The notes beneath the pieces were generated by a model. The model saw only the letters and a list, made by a program, of their open reading frames with translations. It had not been told where the DNA came from and did not search any database. Shown here in pieces: positions 16,430-24,692 of a DNA stretch of 64,000 nucleotides. The stretch comes from JACCTU01 sp963788055 (GTDB lineage: Bacteria > Actinomycetota > Thermoleophilia > Gaiellales > Gaiellaceae). Numbering within the stretch: position 1 is the first letter of the stretch; each line of letters opens with the position of its first letter. Both the position numbers and the translations under genes were made by a program. The stretch spans positions 682,001 to 746,000 of the forward strand of contig CAWBFA010000005.1 in NCBI GenBank assembly GCA_963788055.1, in the 5' to 3' direction.

Positions 16430-17194
16430 GAGGAGGGCTGGCGATTGCCAGACGGCGATGCTGAAGACGACGAGCAGCGCGCCGAGTGCGAGCGGCGACG
16501 TCGAAGTCGCGGTCAAGCTCTGCGTAGATCGCGAGCGGGAGCCGTGCTGAGTAACGCCGCGCGAAGCTCCCCGCGAAGATGATCGTCGCGCCGAACTCGC
16601 CGAGCCCGCGCGCGAACGCGAGCGACGAGCCGGCGGCGAGCCCGCCGGCCGCGAGCGGGAGCGCCACGCGAAGGAACGTTCGCCCAGGCCCGCGCCCGAG
16701 GGTGCGCGAGGCGTCGAGCAGCAGCGGGTCGACGGCCGCGAACGACGCGATCGCCTGCCGGATGTAGAAGGGGCTCGCGACGAAGACGATCGCCACCACG
16801 ACCGCCGCCTGCGTGAACGGCAGCGACACGCCGAGGACCTCGAGCGAGCCGCCGAGGAGCCCGAGCGTTCCGAACGCGGCGAGCAGGCGATCCCCGCGAC
16901 GGCCGGCGGCAGCACGAGCGGCAGCTCGACGAGCCCGATGAGCAGCCGACGCCCCGGAACACGCGGGTCCCGAGCAGGTAGGCCACGGGCGTTCCGACGA
17001 GCAACACGATGACGTGCGCGATCGGCGCTCGTCTTCAGCGAGACGACGAGCGCCTCGCCCGCGACGTCGCTGCCGAGCTGGTCGAGCAGCGTCCCGGCGG
17101 AACTCGCAGGAAGAGCGCGACGAGCGGGAGCACGAGGAACGACGCATGCGATCGCGGTCGCGCCGGCGAGCAGCAGACAGAACGGCGACCTCAC
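16430..17194 (-). pseudogene. modB: Molybdate ABC transporter permease ModB, frameshifted
   Basis: Starts at GTG 17194, overlapping the TGA of modA. Pieces in different frames give 'LLDQLGSDVAGEALVVSLKT', 'LLVGTPVAYLLGTRVFRG', 'LPFTQAAVVVAIVFVASPF', 'IRQAIASFAAVDPLLLDAS', and the EAA-type loop 'RTLGRGPGRTFLRVALPLA' with 'LAFARGLGEFGATIIFAG'. The last motif is typical of ModB/CysT permeases. The 3' boundary is uncertain because shifts continue up to modC. The restored protein is about 255 residues with five or six membrane helices. Confidence 0.68.
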
Positions 17195-17903
17195 GGAGAC
17201 CGAAGCCCGCGCGCGAAGCGCCGACTGCCCGCGCGGCGACCGCAGGAGCTCGACGAAGCGCTGCGCCTCGTCGCGACGCTCGCTCGCGCACGACCGCGAC
17301 CGGGTACTCGATCCGCCCTTGGAGCTCGCTCGGGAGCTCGATCGCGACGACGTCTCCGCCGGCCGCACGCACGTCGGTCGCGTAGACGAACCCGGCGTCG
17401 GCCTCCCCGACGGCGACCTTCGCGAGCACGCCCTTCACGTCCTCTTCCTCGCTCACGACGCTGCTCGAGCACATCGAGGCGCCCGGCGCGCGCGAGCAGC
17501 TCACGCGTGTAGTCGCCGACCGGCACGCCCTCGCCGCCGACGACGAGGCGCACGTCCGCCGCCGAGAGGTCGTCGAGCGTCGCGAATCCCGGCCGGGTTC
17601 TCCGACGGGACGACGATCACCAGCCGGTTGGTCGCGAAGACCACCGGCTCGTCGACGATCCCCTCCTCGAAGAGCTCGCCGCGGATAGCGCGGGCTCGCC
17701 GCCGCGTACACGTCCGCCCTGCGCACCCTCGCGGAGCTGCGTCGCGAGCTCGTCGGAGCCGGCGAAGTTGAAGCGTGCGTCGGGCGCCAGCTGCTCGAAG
17801 ACCGCGGTCAGGGACGAGGCGGCGTAGACGGTGAGCGGCTCGTCGCCGTCCCTCCGCAGCCGGCGAGCAGCGCAAGCAACGCCAGAAGCGCGCCGAGCCT
17901 CAA
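17191..17903 (-). pseudogene. modA: Molybdate-binding lipoprotein ModA, frameshifted
   Basis: From TTG 17903 the first residues form a lipoprotein signal 'LGALLALLALLAGCGG' with a lipobox cysteine. Other frames supply 'LAPDARFNFAGSDELATQLREGA', 'GIVDEPVVFATNRLVIVVPSENPAGIRD' and a C-terminal 'AQRFVELLRSPRGQSALRARG', all typical of ModA-like periplasmic binding proteins. The start overlaps the regulator's TGA and the stop overlaps modB's GTG, so the four genes form a tight operon. At least three shifts are needed. Molybdate or tungstate is inferred from the TOBE partners. Confidence 0.65.
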
Positions 17904-18268
17904 CGCTCGAGCAGGACCGAAGTCGCCTTGACGAGCGCGGTCGCCGGCGCGCCGGGCTCGAGCCCGAGCTCCTCGACGGCCTCGCGTGTGATCACCGCGA
18001 CGACCCGGAACGGGCCCGGCTTCGAGCTCGACCTGCGCGAGCAGGCCGTCGACCTGGACGCTCCGGACGACGCCGGGAAAGCGATTGCGCGCCGAGACGT
18101 CGTTATCGCGCCCCGCCAGCCGGTCGAGCTCGGAGGCGGGCACGACGCGGCCGATTCGCCGCGTCCCGCGCGTCGGATCTTCCCGGCACGGTCCCAGCGC
18201 CGCAGCGTGTCGAGGCTGATCCCGAGCCTCCGGGCCGCCTCGGCGGCCGGGACAGCTTGCCTAGGCAT
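17900..18268 (-). pseudogene. HTH-TOBE molybdate-responsive regulator, frameshifted
   Basis: Begins at ATG 18268 with an excisionase/MerR-like helix-turn-helix ('AAEAARRLGISLDTLRRWDRAGKI'), shifts frame to 'PASELDRLAGRDNDVSARN' and 'VVRSVQVDGLLAQVELEAG', then returns to the first frame for 'FRVVAVITREAVEELGLEPGAPATALVKATSVLL', a TOBE/Mop molybdate-binding domain. Such small HTH-TOBE proteins often head mod operons as oxyanion sensors. A direct repeat with palindromic halves covers its start codon, suggesting autoregulation. Restored length is about 130 residues. Confidence 0.72.
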
Positions 18269-18276
18269 TGCCTAGG
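18257..18276. promoter_or_regulatory. Operator-like repeat over the start of the mod operon
   Basis: TTGCCTAGG occurs twice, 11 bp apart (one helical turn), and the two CCTAGG halves create the near-perfect 17-bp palindrome CCTAGGCATTGCCTAGG at 18260-18276. The operon's ATG (18268-18266) lies in its centre. A GATAGT -10-like box lies just upstream on the minus strand. Confidence 0.5.
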
Positions 18277-21130
18277 AAACTATCAAGGAAGACCATGAGA
18301 TCGACCGCTCCGCGCACGCACCCGACGAGGCGGACCTCGTCTCACGAAGCCTGGCACAACGGCCAGGGCGGAATTCGGTTACGGCCAACAGGCGCCGCAG
18401 CACGTAGGGGAGGATCCCCCCGTGCCGCAGGTACTCGCGCTCGCGCGGCGTGTCCAGCCGCACGCGGGCGCGGAATTCCTGGCCGTCGGCCCGCACCGTC
18501 ACCTCGCTGGCCTCGCCGTTCTCGACGCCCTCGATCGAGAAGTCCTCCCGTCCGCTCAGCCCGAGCGACTCGCGCCCCTCGCCGTCCAGGAACTGCAGCG
18601 GAAGAATCCCCATCATCAAGAGGTTCGAGCGGTGGATCCGCTCGTAGCTCTCGGCGATCACCGCGCGCACGCCGAGCAGGTTCGGGCCCTTCGCGGCCCA
18701 GTCGCGCGACGAGCCGGAGCCGTATTCGCGGCCCGCGATCACGATCAGCGGCGTTCCCTCGGCGAGGTAGCGCTGGGACGCCTCGAAGATCGTCATCTCC
18801 TCGCCGCTCGGAACGTGGATCGTGACGGTGCCCTCGGTGCCCGGCGCGAGCAGGTTCCGCAGGCGGACGTTCGCGAACGTGCCGCGGACCATCACCTCGT
18901 GGTTGCCGCGCCGCGAACCGTACGAGTTGAACTGCTTTCGCTCGACACCGTGCTCGACGAGGTACTTCCCCGCAGGCGACTCCGGCTTGATCGCCCCAGC
19001 GGGGGAGATGTGGTCGGTCGTCACCGAGTCGCCGAGCATCACGAGGCACCGGGCGCCGACGACGTCCTCGACGCTTCCGGGGTCGCGTGACATGCCGGCG
19101 AAGTAGGTCGGCTGCCGGATGTACGTCGAGTCCGGATCCCACCGATAGAGGTTCCCGGAGGGAATCTCCAGGGCCCGCCAGTTGTCGTCCCCGGCGAAGA
19201 CGTCGCCGTACGTGCTGCTGAACATCTCTCCGTGAACCGACGCCGTGATCGCGGTCTGGATCTCCGACGAGGTCGGCCAGATGTCGCGCAGGAAGACATC
19301 CTGGCCCTGCTGGTCCTGGCCGAGCGGCTCGGTGGTGAGGTCGACGTCCATCCGGCCGACCAGCGCGTAGGCGACGACGAGCGGCGGGGACGCAAGGTAG
19401 TTCGCCTTCACCTCGGGATGGATCCGCGCCTCGAAGTTGCGGTTGCCGGAGAGCACCGACGCAACGACGAGCTGCCCGTCGGTGACGGCCTCGGAGATCA
19501 CGTCGGGCAGCGGCCCGGAGTTGCCGATGCACGTCGTGCATCCGTAGCCGACGGTGTGGAACCCCAGCTGCTCGAGATACTGCGTCAAGCCGGCGCGCTC
19601 GTAGTACTCCGTGACCACCTTCGATCCCGGCGCGAGGCTCGACTTCACCCAAGGCTTGCGCGTCAAGCCCTTCTCGATCGCCTTCTTCGCGAGCAGTCCC
19701 GCGCCGAGCATCACCTGCGGGTTCGACGTGTTCGTGCAGCTCGTGATCGCCGCGATCACGACAGCGCCGTGCTCGAGGTCGAAGCGGTCGCCGTTCATGG
19801 TCACCGGCACCGGCTTCGCCCGCTCGGCGATCACCGTCTCGGGGACGTCGACCGGCGCCTCCGTCTCGTCGACCCCGTTGTGCGCCGGATGCTGCTCCGC
19901 CGTCGGGTCGCTCGCGGGGAACGTCTCGGCCACCTGCTCGTCGTGTGCATCCCCATACGGGATCCCGAACGACTCGAGTGCGCCGAGGAACGAGTTCTTC
20001 GCGTCGGCGAGCGCGACGCGGTCCTGCGGCCGACGCGGCCCCGCGATCGACGGAACGACGTCGCTCAGGTCGAGCTCGACGATCTCCGTGTACGTCGGCT
20101 CGTGCGCGGGGTCGTGCCAGAGCAGGTTCTCCTTGCAGTACGCCTCGACGAGCTCGATCTGCTCTTCGCTCCTGCCGGTCAGTCGCAGGTACGTGAGCGT
20201 CACGTCGTCGACAGGGAAGAACCCGCACGTCGCACCGTACTCGGGCGACATGTTCCCGATCGTCGCGCGGTCGGCGAGCGGCAGTGATGTCAGGCCTTCG
20301 CCGAAGTACTCGACGAACCGCCCGACGACGCCGACCCGCCGCAGGATCTCGGTGACCGTGAGCACGAGGTCGGTGGCGGTCGCGCCTTCGGGCAGCCGGC
20401 CCTTCAGCTTGAAGCCGACCACCTGCGGTACGAGCATCGAGACCGGCTCCCCGAGCATCGCGGCTTCGGCCTCGATCCCGCCGACCCCCCAGCCGAGCAC
20501 GCCGAGACCGTTGATCATCGTCGTGTGGGAGTCGGTTCCGACGAGCGTGTCGGGAAACGCCTGGCCGTCCCGGGTCTCGACGACGCGCGCGAGGTATTCG
20601 AGGTTGACCTGATGGACGATGCCGGTGTTCGGTGGGACGACCTTGAAGTTTTGGAACGCCGTCTGTCCCCAGCGCAGGAAGGCGTAGCGTTCCTTGTTGC
20701 GCTCGAACTCGAGCTCCGTGTTGTGGCGCATCGCGACCCGGGTCGCGTACTCGTCCACCTGAACCGAATGGTCGATCACGAGCTCGGCGGGCAGCAGCGG
20801 GTTGATCTTCTCAGCGTCGCCGCCGAGGTCGCGCATCGCGTCCCGCATGGCGGCAAGGTCGACGATTGCCGGCACGCCGGTGAAGTCCTGCATCAGCACG
20901 CGTGCCGGCGTGAACGCGATCTCCTCGCTGGGATCCGCGTTGGCGTCCCAGCCCGCGACCGCCTCGACGTCGCGCTCGTCGCCGGTCCGGAGCGCGTTCT
21001 CGAGCAGGATCTTGAGGGTGTAGGGAAGCCGCCGGACGTCGAAGCGGTCCTGCAGGGCGTCGAGGCGGAAGATCTCGTGCTCCCCGCCTCCGACGCGCAG
21101 CGTCGAGCGTGCGGCGAAGGGGTCGGTCAC
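18272..21130 (-). CDS. acnA: Aconitate hydratase (AcnA type)
   Basis: A 952-residue enzyme interconverting citrate and isocitrate in the TCA cycle, and a close relative of iron regulatory proteins. The 4Fe-4S ligands lie in 'ITSCTNTSNPQVMLGAGLLA' and 'GYGCTTCIGNSGP'; 'GTDSHTTMINGLGVLGWGVGG' and the swivel-domain active site 'GREYGSGSSRDWAAKG' are also present. GTG 21130 is chosen because a TAGAGT box precedes it by seven bases and homology begins there. The last 36 residues after 'YVLRRLLA' look unrelated to the family; a one-base shift would give TAA there, so the C-terminal extension is probably an indel artefact running into the mod promoter. Confidence 0.92.
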   Translation of the reverse strand: MTDPFAARSTLRVGGGEHEIFRLDALQDRFDVRRLPYTLKILLENALRTGDERDVEAVAGWDANADPSEEIAFTPARVLMQDFTGVPAIVDLAAMRDAMRDLGGDAEKINPLLPAELVIDHSVQVDEYATRVAMRHNTELEFERNKERYAFLRWGQTAFQNFKVVPPNTGIVHQVNLEYLARVVETRDGQAFPDTLVGTDSHTTMINGLGVLGWGVGGIEAEAAMLGEPVSMLVPQVVGFKLKGRLPEGATATDLVLTVTEILRRVGVVGRFVEYFGEGLTSLPLADRATIGNMSPEYGATCGFFPVDDVTLTYLRLTGRSEEQIELVEAYCKENLLWHDPAHEPTYTEIVELDLSDVVPSIAGPRRPQDRVALADAKNSFLGALESFGIPYGDAHDEQVAETFPASDPTAEQHPAHNGVDETEAPVDVPETVIAERAKPVPVTMNGDRFDLEHGAVVIAAITSCTNTSNPQVMLGAGLLAKKAIEKGLTRKPWVKSSLAPGSKVVTEYYERAGLTQYLEQLGFHTVGYGCTTCIGNSGPLPDVISEAVTDGQLVVASVLSGNRNFEARIHPEVKANYLASPPLVVAYALVGRMDVDLTTEPLGQDQQGQDVFLRDIWPTSSEIQTAITASVHGEMFSSTYGDVFAGDDNWRALEIPSGNLYRWDPDSTYIRQPTYFAGMSRDPGSVEDVVGARCLVMLGDSVTTDHISPAGAIKPESPAGKYLVEHGVERKQFNSYGSRRGNHEVMVRGTFANVRLRNLLAPGTEGTVTIHVPSGEEMTIFEASQRYLAEGTPLIVIAGREYGSGSSRDWAAKGPNLLGVRAVIAESYERIHRSNLLMMGILPLQFLDGEGRESLGLSGREDFSIEGVENGEASEVTVRADGQEFRARVRLDTPREREYLRHGGILPYVLRRLLAVTEFRPGRCARLRETRSASSGACAERSISWSSLIVS
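18324..18341 (-). terminator. Hairpin near the end of aconitase gene
   Basis: GACGAGG-cgga-CCTCGTC forms a 7-bp stem with a 4-base loop. There is no T-run. It would lie just beyond the stop that aconitase regains if a one-base indel near 18378 is corrected. Confidence 0.3.
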
Positions 21131-21137
21131 GGGCTCG

Positions 21138-21143
21138 ACTCTA
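21138..21143 (-). promoter_or_regulatory. -10 box of acnA (leaderless)
   Basis: Minus-strand TAGAGT, seven bases before GTG 21130. Confidence 0.5.
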
Positions 21144-21170
21144 CCGGCCGAGCCCGTGACCCAGAGAGCC

Positions 21171-21752
21171 TCAGCCCACGACAGCCACGTAGAACGCGTG
21201 ATCCTCCAGCGCCCCATCCGGGGCACGGGTCTGGACGAGCACCGTGCTCGTGTTGTCCGACGTGGAGCACGTCAGGCCGTCGGCGGGATTGCCGCACGGG
21301 CCGGCTGACAGTCGCACCGCGGTTCGCCGTGTGGTTACCGGCGTAGCCCGACGACGCCAGGACCAGCTTGCCCGCAACGGCCGAGCCGAACCCGATCAGG
21401 TACTGGCCCGCACCGGGCTTGGGCGGCAAGCGTGATCCCACCCGACGACGGGTCGTCGATGCCACCGTCTGCACGGAGGCCACCCAGCGGATGTGCTTGA
21501 GCCGGAAGGGCCGGCGGGGCCGGCGGGACCTGCGGCACCGGCGGGGCCTGCGGGCCCGACGGCGCCTCGCGGGAGCTGCCCGGACTTGAAGTCCTTGGCG
21601 AGCAGCGAACGGTCCTTCACGTGGATCGACGTGATGCTGTTGCGTTTGATCACATGCTGTGCGGCCGCGTACCCGGTCCCGCTGAACGCGACGAACAACG
21701 CGATCATCGAGAGAACGAGAGCAGGGGTCGGCAGCTTCTTGATGCGTGACAA
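21171..21752 (-). pseudogene. Secreted collagen-like protein, frameshifted
   Basis: Starts at TTG 21752 behind a strong AGGAGG ribosome site. It has a signal/anchor 'ALVLSMIALFVAFSGTGYA', a linker with 'VIKRNSITSIHVKDRSLLAK' and 'FKSGQLPRGA', then a collagen-like run of GPAGPAGAAGPAGPAGP. One or two shifts (about 21490 and 21340) lead to a C-terminal domain with 'YLIGFGSAVAGKLVLASSGY' and 'CSTSDNTSTVLVQTRAPDGA' ending at TGA 21171-21173. This layout is a hallmark of large surface-protein families in Thermoleophilia. It is probably exported; function unknown. Confidence 0.65.
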
Positions 21753-21844
21753 GTTGAACCTCCTGGTTGGCCGTAGTGCTTCTACCCGCGGAAACTCGTG
21801 CCCTGGGCGTCTGTGAGGAGTCCTTACGAAATGCGTAAGTCGGG

Positions 21845-22162
21845 CTAACGCGTCAACTCGCGGGCGAAACTGCCTCCACCGATCACGCGCTCCGCGTCGC
21901 GACCCGCGCGGTCGCGGAGCTCGCGGTCCGAGGTGACCAGCCAGTAGGGGACGTGCGAGGCCGCCTCGCGGGCAATCCAGTCGTCGGCGATCTCGCGGCC
22001 GGTTCCGACGACGTCCTGGGCCTCGACCGGCGCGCGTCCGTCGAAGACGACGAGCGGACGCACGTCGTGTCGCCGAGCCCAGTCGCGGACGAGATCGACG
22101 AGCCGCTCCGAAGGGATGTTCGGCCAGAGCGAGCGTTGGACGTTGCGTCCATCGACGATCAA
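21845..22162 (-). CDS. YacP/NYN-like RNase domain protein
   Basis: A 105-residue PIN-like protein: 'LIVDGRNVQRSLWP' (first catalytic Asp), 'RPLVVFDGRAP' and 'YWLVTSDRELRDRAGRDAERVIGGGSFAREL' (the T-S-D acidic site). The pattern matches YacP/Rae1-like NYN nucleases, which cleave RNA, but this copy is shorter than YacP (about 170 residues), so the assignment is to the fold only. It starts at TTG 22162 and runs divergent from the HtrA gene. Confidence 0.65.
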   Translation of the reverse strand: MIVDGRNVQRSLWPNIPSERLVDLVRDWARRHDVRPLVVFDGRAPVEAQDVVGTGREIADDWIAREAASHVPYWLVTSDRELRDRAGRDAERVIGGGSFARELTR

Positions 22163-22220
22163 AGTCGTGGCGATCGGTCGAAGTTAACGGAGCCGCAACG
22201 TCGCGCGCCCGCCTCGCCGC

Positions 22221-22226
22221 TATAAC
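22221..22226 (+). promoter_or_regulatory. -10 box of the HtrA-like gene
   Basis: TATAAC, eight bases before GTG 22235. Confidence 0.45.
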
Positions 22227-22234
22227 CGGAGATC

Positions 22235-23407
22235 GTGGGGGACAGGCCCTTCCTGCTCAAGGTCGGCGCGCTGCTCGCTGCAGGCCTCGTCGGCGGTCTC
22301 GCCGCGCTCGCGGGAGCGTCGGCGCTCGGCGAGCTCGGCGCGTCGACGACGATCCGCGAGGTCTCGCCTGAGGCGGACCGCACGCCCGTGGTCTTCGCCC
22401 GAGACGCCGGTCTCACCTACGGGGACATCTACGCGGCGTACGCGAGCGGCGTCGTCCAGGTCGAAGCAACGGGACCGCTCGCCTCCGACCCGTTCGACCC
22501 GTTCCCGCGGAGGACTCGCTCGCTCGGCTCGGGCTTCGTGATCGAGAAGTCGGGCCACATCGTGACGAATTTTCACGTCGTCGAAGGAGCCGAGGTCGTC
22601 ACGGTCAGCTTCTCGAACGACGAGGCGGTGCGTGCCAGGGTGGTCGGTGTCGACCCGACGACCGACCTCGCCGTGCTCAGGGTGAGCACGCCGCCGCGGG
22701 GGCTGACGCCGCTCCGGCTCGGCAGATCGAGCTCGGTCCGCGTTGGAGACGAGGTGGTCGCGATCGGGAATCCCTTCGGCTACGAACGCTCGATGACCGC
22801 CGGGATCGTCAGCGCGATCGGCCGCGTGCTCGAAGCTCCGAACGAGCTCGCGATCGACAACGCGATCCAGACGGACGCGCCGATCAACCCGGGCAGCTCG
22901 GGCGGGCCGCTCCTGAGCGCGCGGGGACTGGTGATCGGCGTGAACACGCAGATCACGACCGACAGCGCGTCGAACGGCAGCGTCGGCGTCGGCTTCGCGA
23001 TCCCCGTCGACACCGTTCGCAGCGTGACCGCGCAGATCATCCGCGTCGGCAAGGTCGAGCACGCGTTCCTCGGCGTTGAGGCGACAACGCTGACCGACGA
23101 CATCGCGCGCCTGTTCCGGCTCCGGCCGAAGCAGGGGCTCGTGATCGACTCCGTCGTCCCCGACAGCGCGGCGGACAAGGCAGGCCTGCAGGCGGGCGAG
23201 CGCACCGTGATCGTCGGCGGCGAGAGCTGGCGGCTCGGGGGCGACATCATCGTCTCCGTTGACGGAACGCCCGTCACGACGCCCGAGCGGCTCCGCTCGA
23301 TCCTCGCGCGGAAGCGGCCGGGGGACAAGATCAAGGTCGAGGTCTACCGCGGCGACCGGCGCGTCACCGTGACCGTCAAGCTCGGACGCGCGCCCGCGGC
23401 CTCCTAG
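22235..23407 (+). CDS. htrA: HtrA/DegP-like serine protease with PDZ domain
   Basis: A 390-residue membrane-anchored protease. An N-terminal helix ('LLKVGALLAAGLVGGLAALAG') anchors it facing outward. The trypsin-like domain carries the triad: His in 'VTNFHVVEGAE' near residue 113, Asp in 'TTDLAVLRV' near 143 and Ser in 'INPGSSGGPLL' near 224. A single C-terminal PDZ domain spans roughly residues 275-385 ('FLGVEATTLTDDIARLFRLRPKQG'). It probably handles misfolded envelope proteins or cleaves signalling proteins. The GTG start is backed by the TATAAC box. Confidence 0.92.
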   Translation: MGDRPFLLKVGALLAAGLVGGLAALAGASALGELGASTTIREVSPEADRTPVVFARDAGLTYGDIYAAYASGVVQVEATGPLASDPFDPFPRRTRSLGSGFVIEKSGHIVTNFHVVEGAEVVTVSFSNDEAVRARVVGVDPTTDLAVLRVSTPPRGLTPLRLGRSSSVRVGDEVVAIGNPFGYERSMTAGIVSAIGRVLEAPNELAIDNAIQTDAPINPGSSGGPLLSARGLVIGVNTQITTDSASNGSVGVGFAIPVDTVRSVTAQIIRVGKVEHAFLGVEATTLTDDIARLFRLRPKQGLVIDSVVPDSAADKAGLQAGERTVIVGGESWRLGGDIIVSVDGTPVTTPERLRSILARKRPGDKIKVEVYRGDRRVTVTVKLGRAPAAS

Positions 23408-23412
23408 GCCAC

Positions 23413-23418
23413 TAGCCT
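23413..23418 (+). promoter_or_regulatory. -10 box of the YbdK-like gene
   Basis: TAGCCT, followed after six bases by an in-frame ATC (23425) exactly where a leaderless start codon would be expected. Confidence 0.4.
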
Positions 23419-23424
23419 TCCGGC

Positions 23425-24486
23425 ATCGAGCATTCGTTCGGCAAGAGCGCGCCCTTCTCCGTGGGCGTCGAGGAGGAGCTGCTGCTCGTCGACGAGCGGA
23501 CGCTGCTGCCCGTCGCCGCGTCGGCGCGCGTGCTCGAGCGGGCGGGCGAAGGCGTCAAGCACGAGCTGTTCGCGTCGTTCGTCGAGACGGCGACCGACGT
23601 CTGCGGCTCGCCGCGCGAGGCTGCCGAACAGGTCTGGTCGCTCCGTCGTCGCGTCTTCGATGCGTGCGAGGCCGAGGGGCTGCGTGCGCTCGCAATCGGT
23701 TCACATCCCTTCGCGAAGCCCGAAGACATGCCCGTGGTCGAGAACCCGGACTACCTCGAGTTCGTCGAGGCTGTAGGCCCAGCTGCGCGCCGTCAGGGCG
23801 TCTGCGGCCTCCACGTGCACGTCGGGATGCCCGATCCGGAGACCTGTGTGCGCGCACACGAGGGTGTGCTTCCGTGGTTGCCCGTCGTGCTTGCAATCGC
23901 CGCGAACTCGCCGTGGTTCCGCGGCACCGCGACCGGGCTGCTCTCGACCCGGGCCGAGGTGCTTGCGACCTTGCCGCGGTCCGGTGTGCCTCCCTCGTTC
24001 GGGTCTTGGGCCGGCTGGGTGCACATGATGGAGCGCTGGCAACGCGCGGGTGTCCTGAGGAAGCCGACGCGGACGTGGTGGGACGTTCGCGTGCATCCCG
24101 CGCTCGGAACGCTCGAGCTGCGCATGCCGGACCAGCCGACCGATCCGCGTCTCGCAGGCGCGCTCGTCGCGTTCCTGCACGCGCTCGCGGTCTGGGCCGC
24201 GAACGGCGACGATCGCCCTGCGTCACGTGCGGACTGTCATTCGAACCGATTCTTCGCGTCGCGCTTCGGCCCACGCGCCCGGCTGATCCACCCGACCGAG
24301 GACCGTCTCGTCTCGGCGTCCGAGCTCTTCGCCGAGCTCTGCGAGCTCGTCTCCCCGCACGCCGAGCACGATCTCCTGGAGCCGCTCGACGGGAGCACCT
24401 GTGAGGCCGACATCCAGCTTGCAGCCGGTGATCCGCGCGCGGCCTGCGCCGACGCGATCGAACGCTCGCTAGCATCGCCCGGATGA
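23425..24486 (+). CDS. YbdK-family carboxylate-amine ligase (GCS2)
   Basis: About 353 residues of the glutamate-cysteine ligase type 2 family. The N-terminus 'FGKSAPFSVGVEEELLLVD' holds the family's V-G-x-E-x-E ATP/Mg site; 'GLHVHVGM', 'NSPWFRGTATGLLSTRAEVL' and 'LELRMPDQPTD' are also typical. It forms gamma-glutamyl or similar amide bonds with ATP. The first canonical start, GTG 23461, would cut into the conserved beginning; the frame is open back to 23416 and an ATC at 23425 sits six bases after a TAGCCT box. The start could be ATC, or a miscalled ATG. The last bases overlap the next gene's ATG (ATGA). Confidence 0.82.
   Translation: MEHSFGKSAPFSVGVEEELLLVDERTLLPVAASARVLERAGEGVKHELFASFVETATDVCGSPREAAEQVWSLRRRVFDACEAEGLRALAIGSHPFAKPEDMPVVENPDYLEFVEAVGPAARRQGVCGLHVHVGMPDPETCVRAHEGVLPWLPVVLAIAANSPWFRGTATGLLSTRAEVLATLPRSGVPPSFGSWAGWVHMMERWQRAGVLRKPTRTWWDVRVHPALGTLELRMPDQPTDPRLAGALVAFLHALAVWAANGDDRPASRADCHSNRFFASRFGPRARLIHPTEDRLVSASELFAELCELVSPHAEHDLLEPLDGSTCEADIQLAAGDPRAACADAIERSLASPG
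24470..24475 (+). promoter_or_regulatory. -10 box of the HMA/sigma/anti-sigma operon
   Basis: TAGCAT inside the end of the preceding gene, seven bases before ATG 24483. Confidence 0.45.
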
Positions 24487-24692
24487 CGACGGAGACGATC
24501 CAGGTCGTAGGCGTTCGCTGCGAGCGCTGCGTGATGCGTCTGGGCGAGGCGCTCCAGGGACACGACGGCCTCGAGGCCGCCAACGCGAACCTGCTGGGCG
24601 AGGTGACGCTGACCTGGGATGAGTCGCGGACGTCGCGCGACGAGCTCCTCACGGTCCTCACGGGCGCCGGGTTCGCTCCGCGCGGGCACTGA
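24483..24692 (+). CDS. Heavy-metal-associated (HMA) domain protein
   Basis: A 69-residue single ferredoxin-like HMA domain: 'TIQVVGVRCERCVMRLGEAL' with the metal loop R-C-x-x-C, then 'GEVTLTWDES' and 'LLTVLTGAGFAP'. Such proteins carry Cu(I) or sense thiol state in the cytoplasm. In the canonical loop M/T-C-x-x-C the residue before the first Cys is Met or Thr; here it is Arg, so metal binding is plausible but atypical. It overlaps the ECF sigma gene (TGATG), an unusual partner that suggests a link to metal or thiol stress. Confidence 0.78.
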   Translation: MTTETIQVVGVRCERCVMRLGEALQGHDGLEAANANLLGEVTLTWDESRTSRDELLTVLTGAGFAPRGH

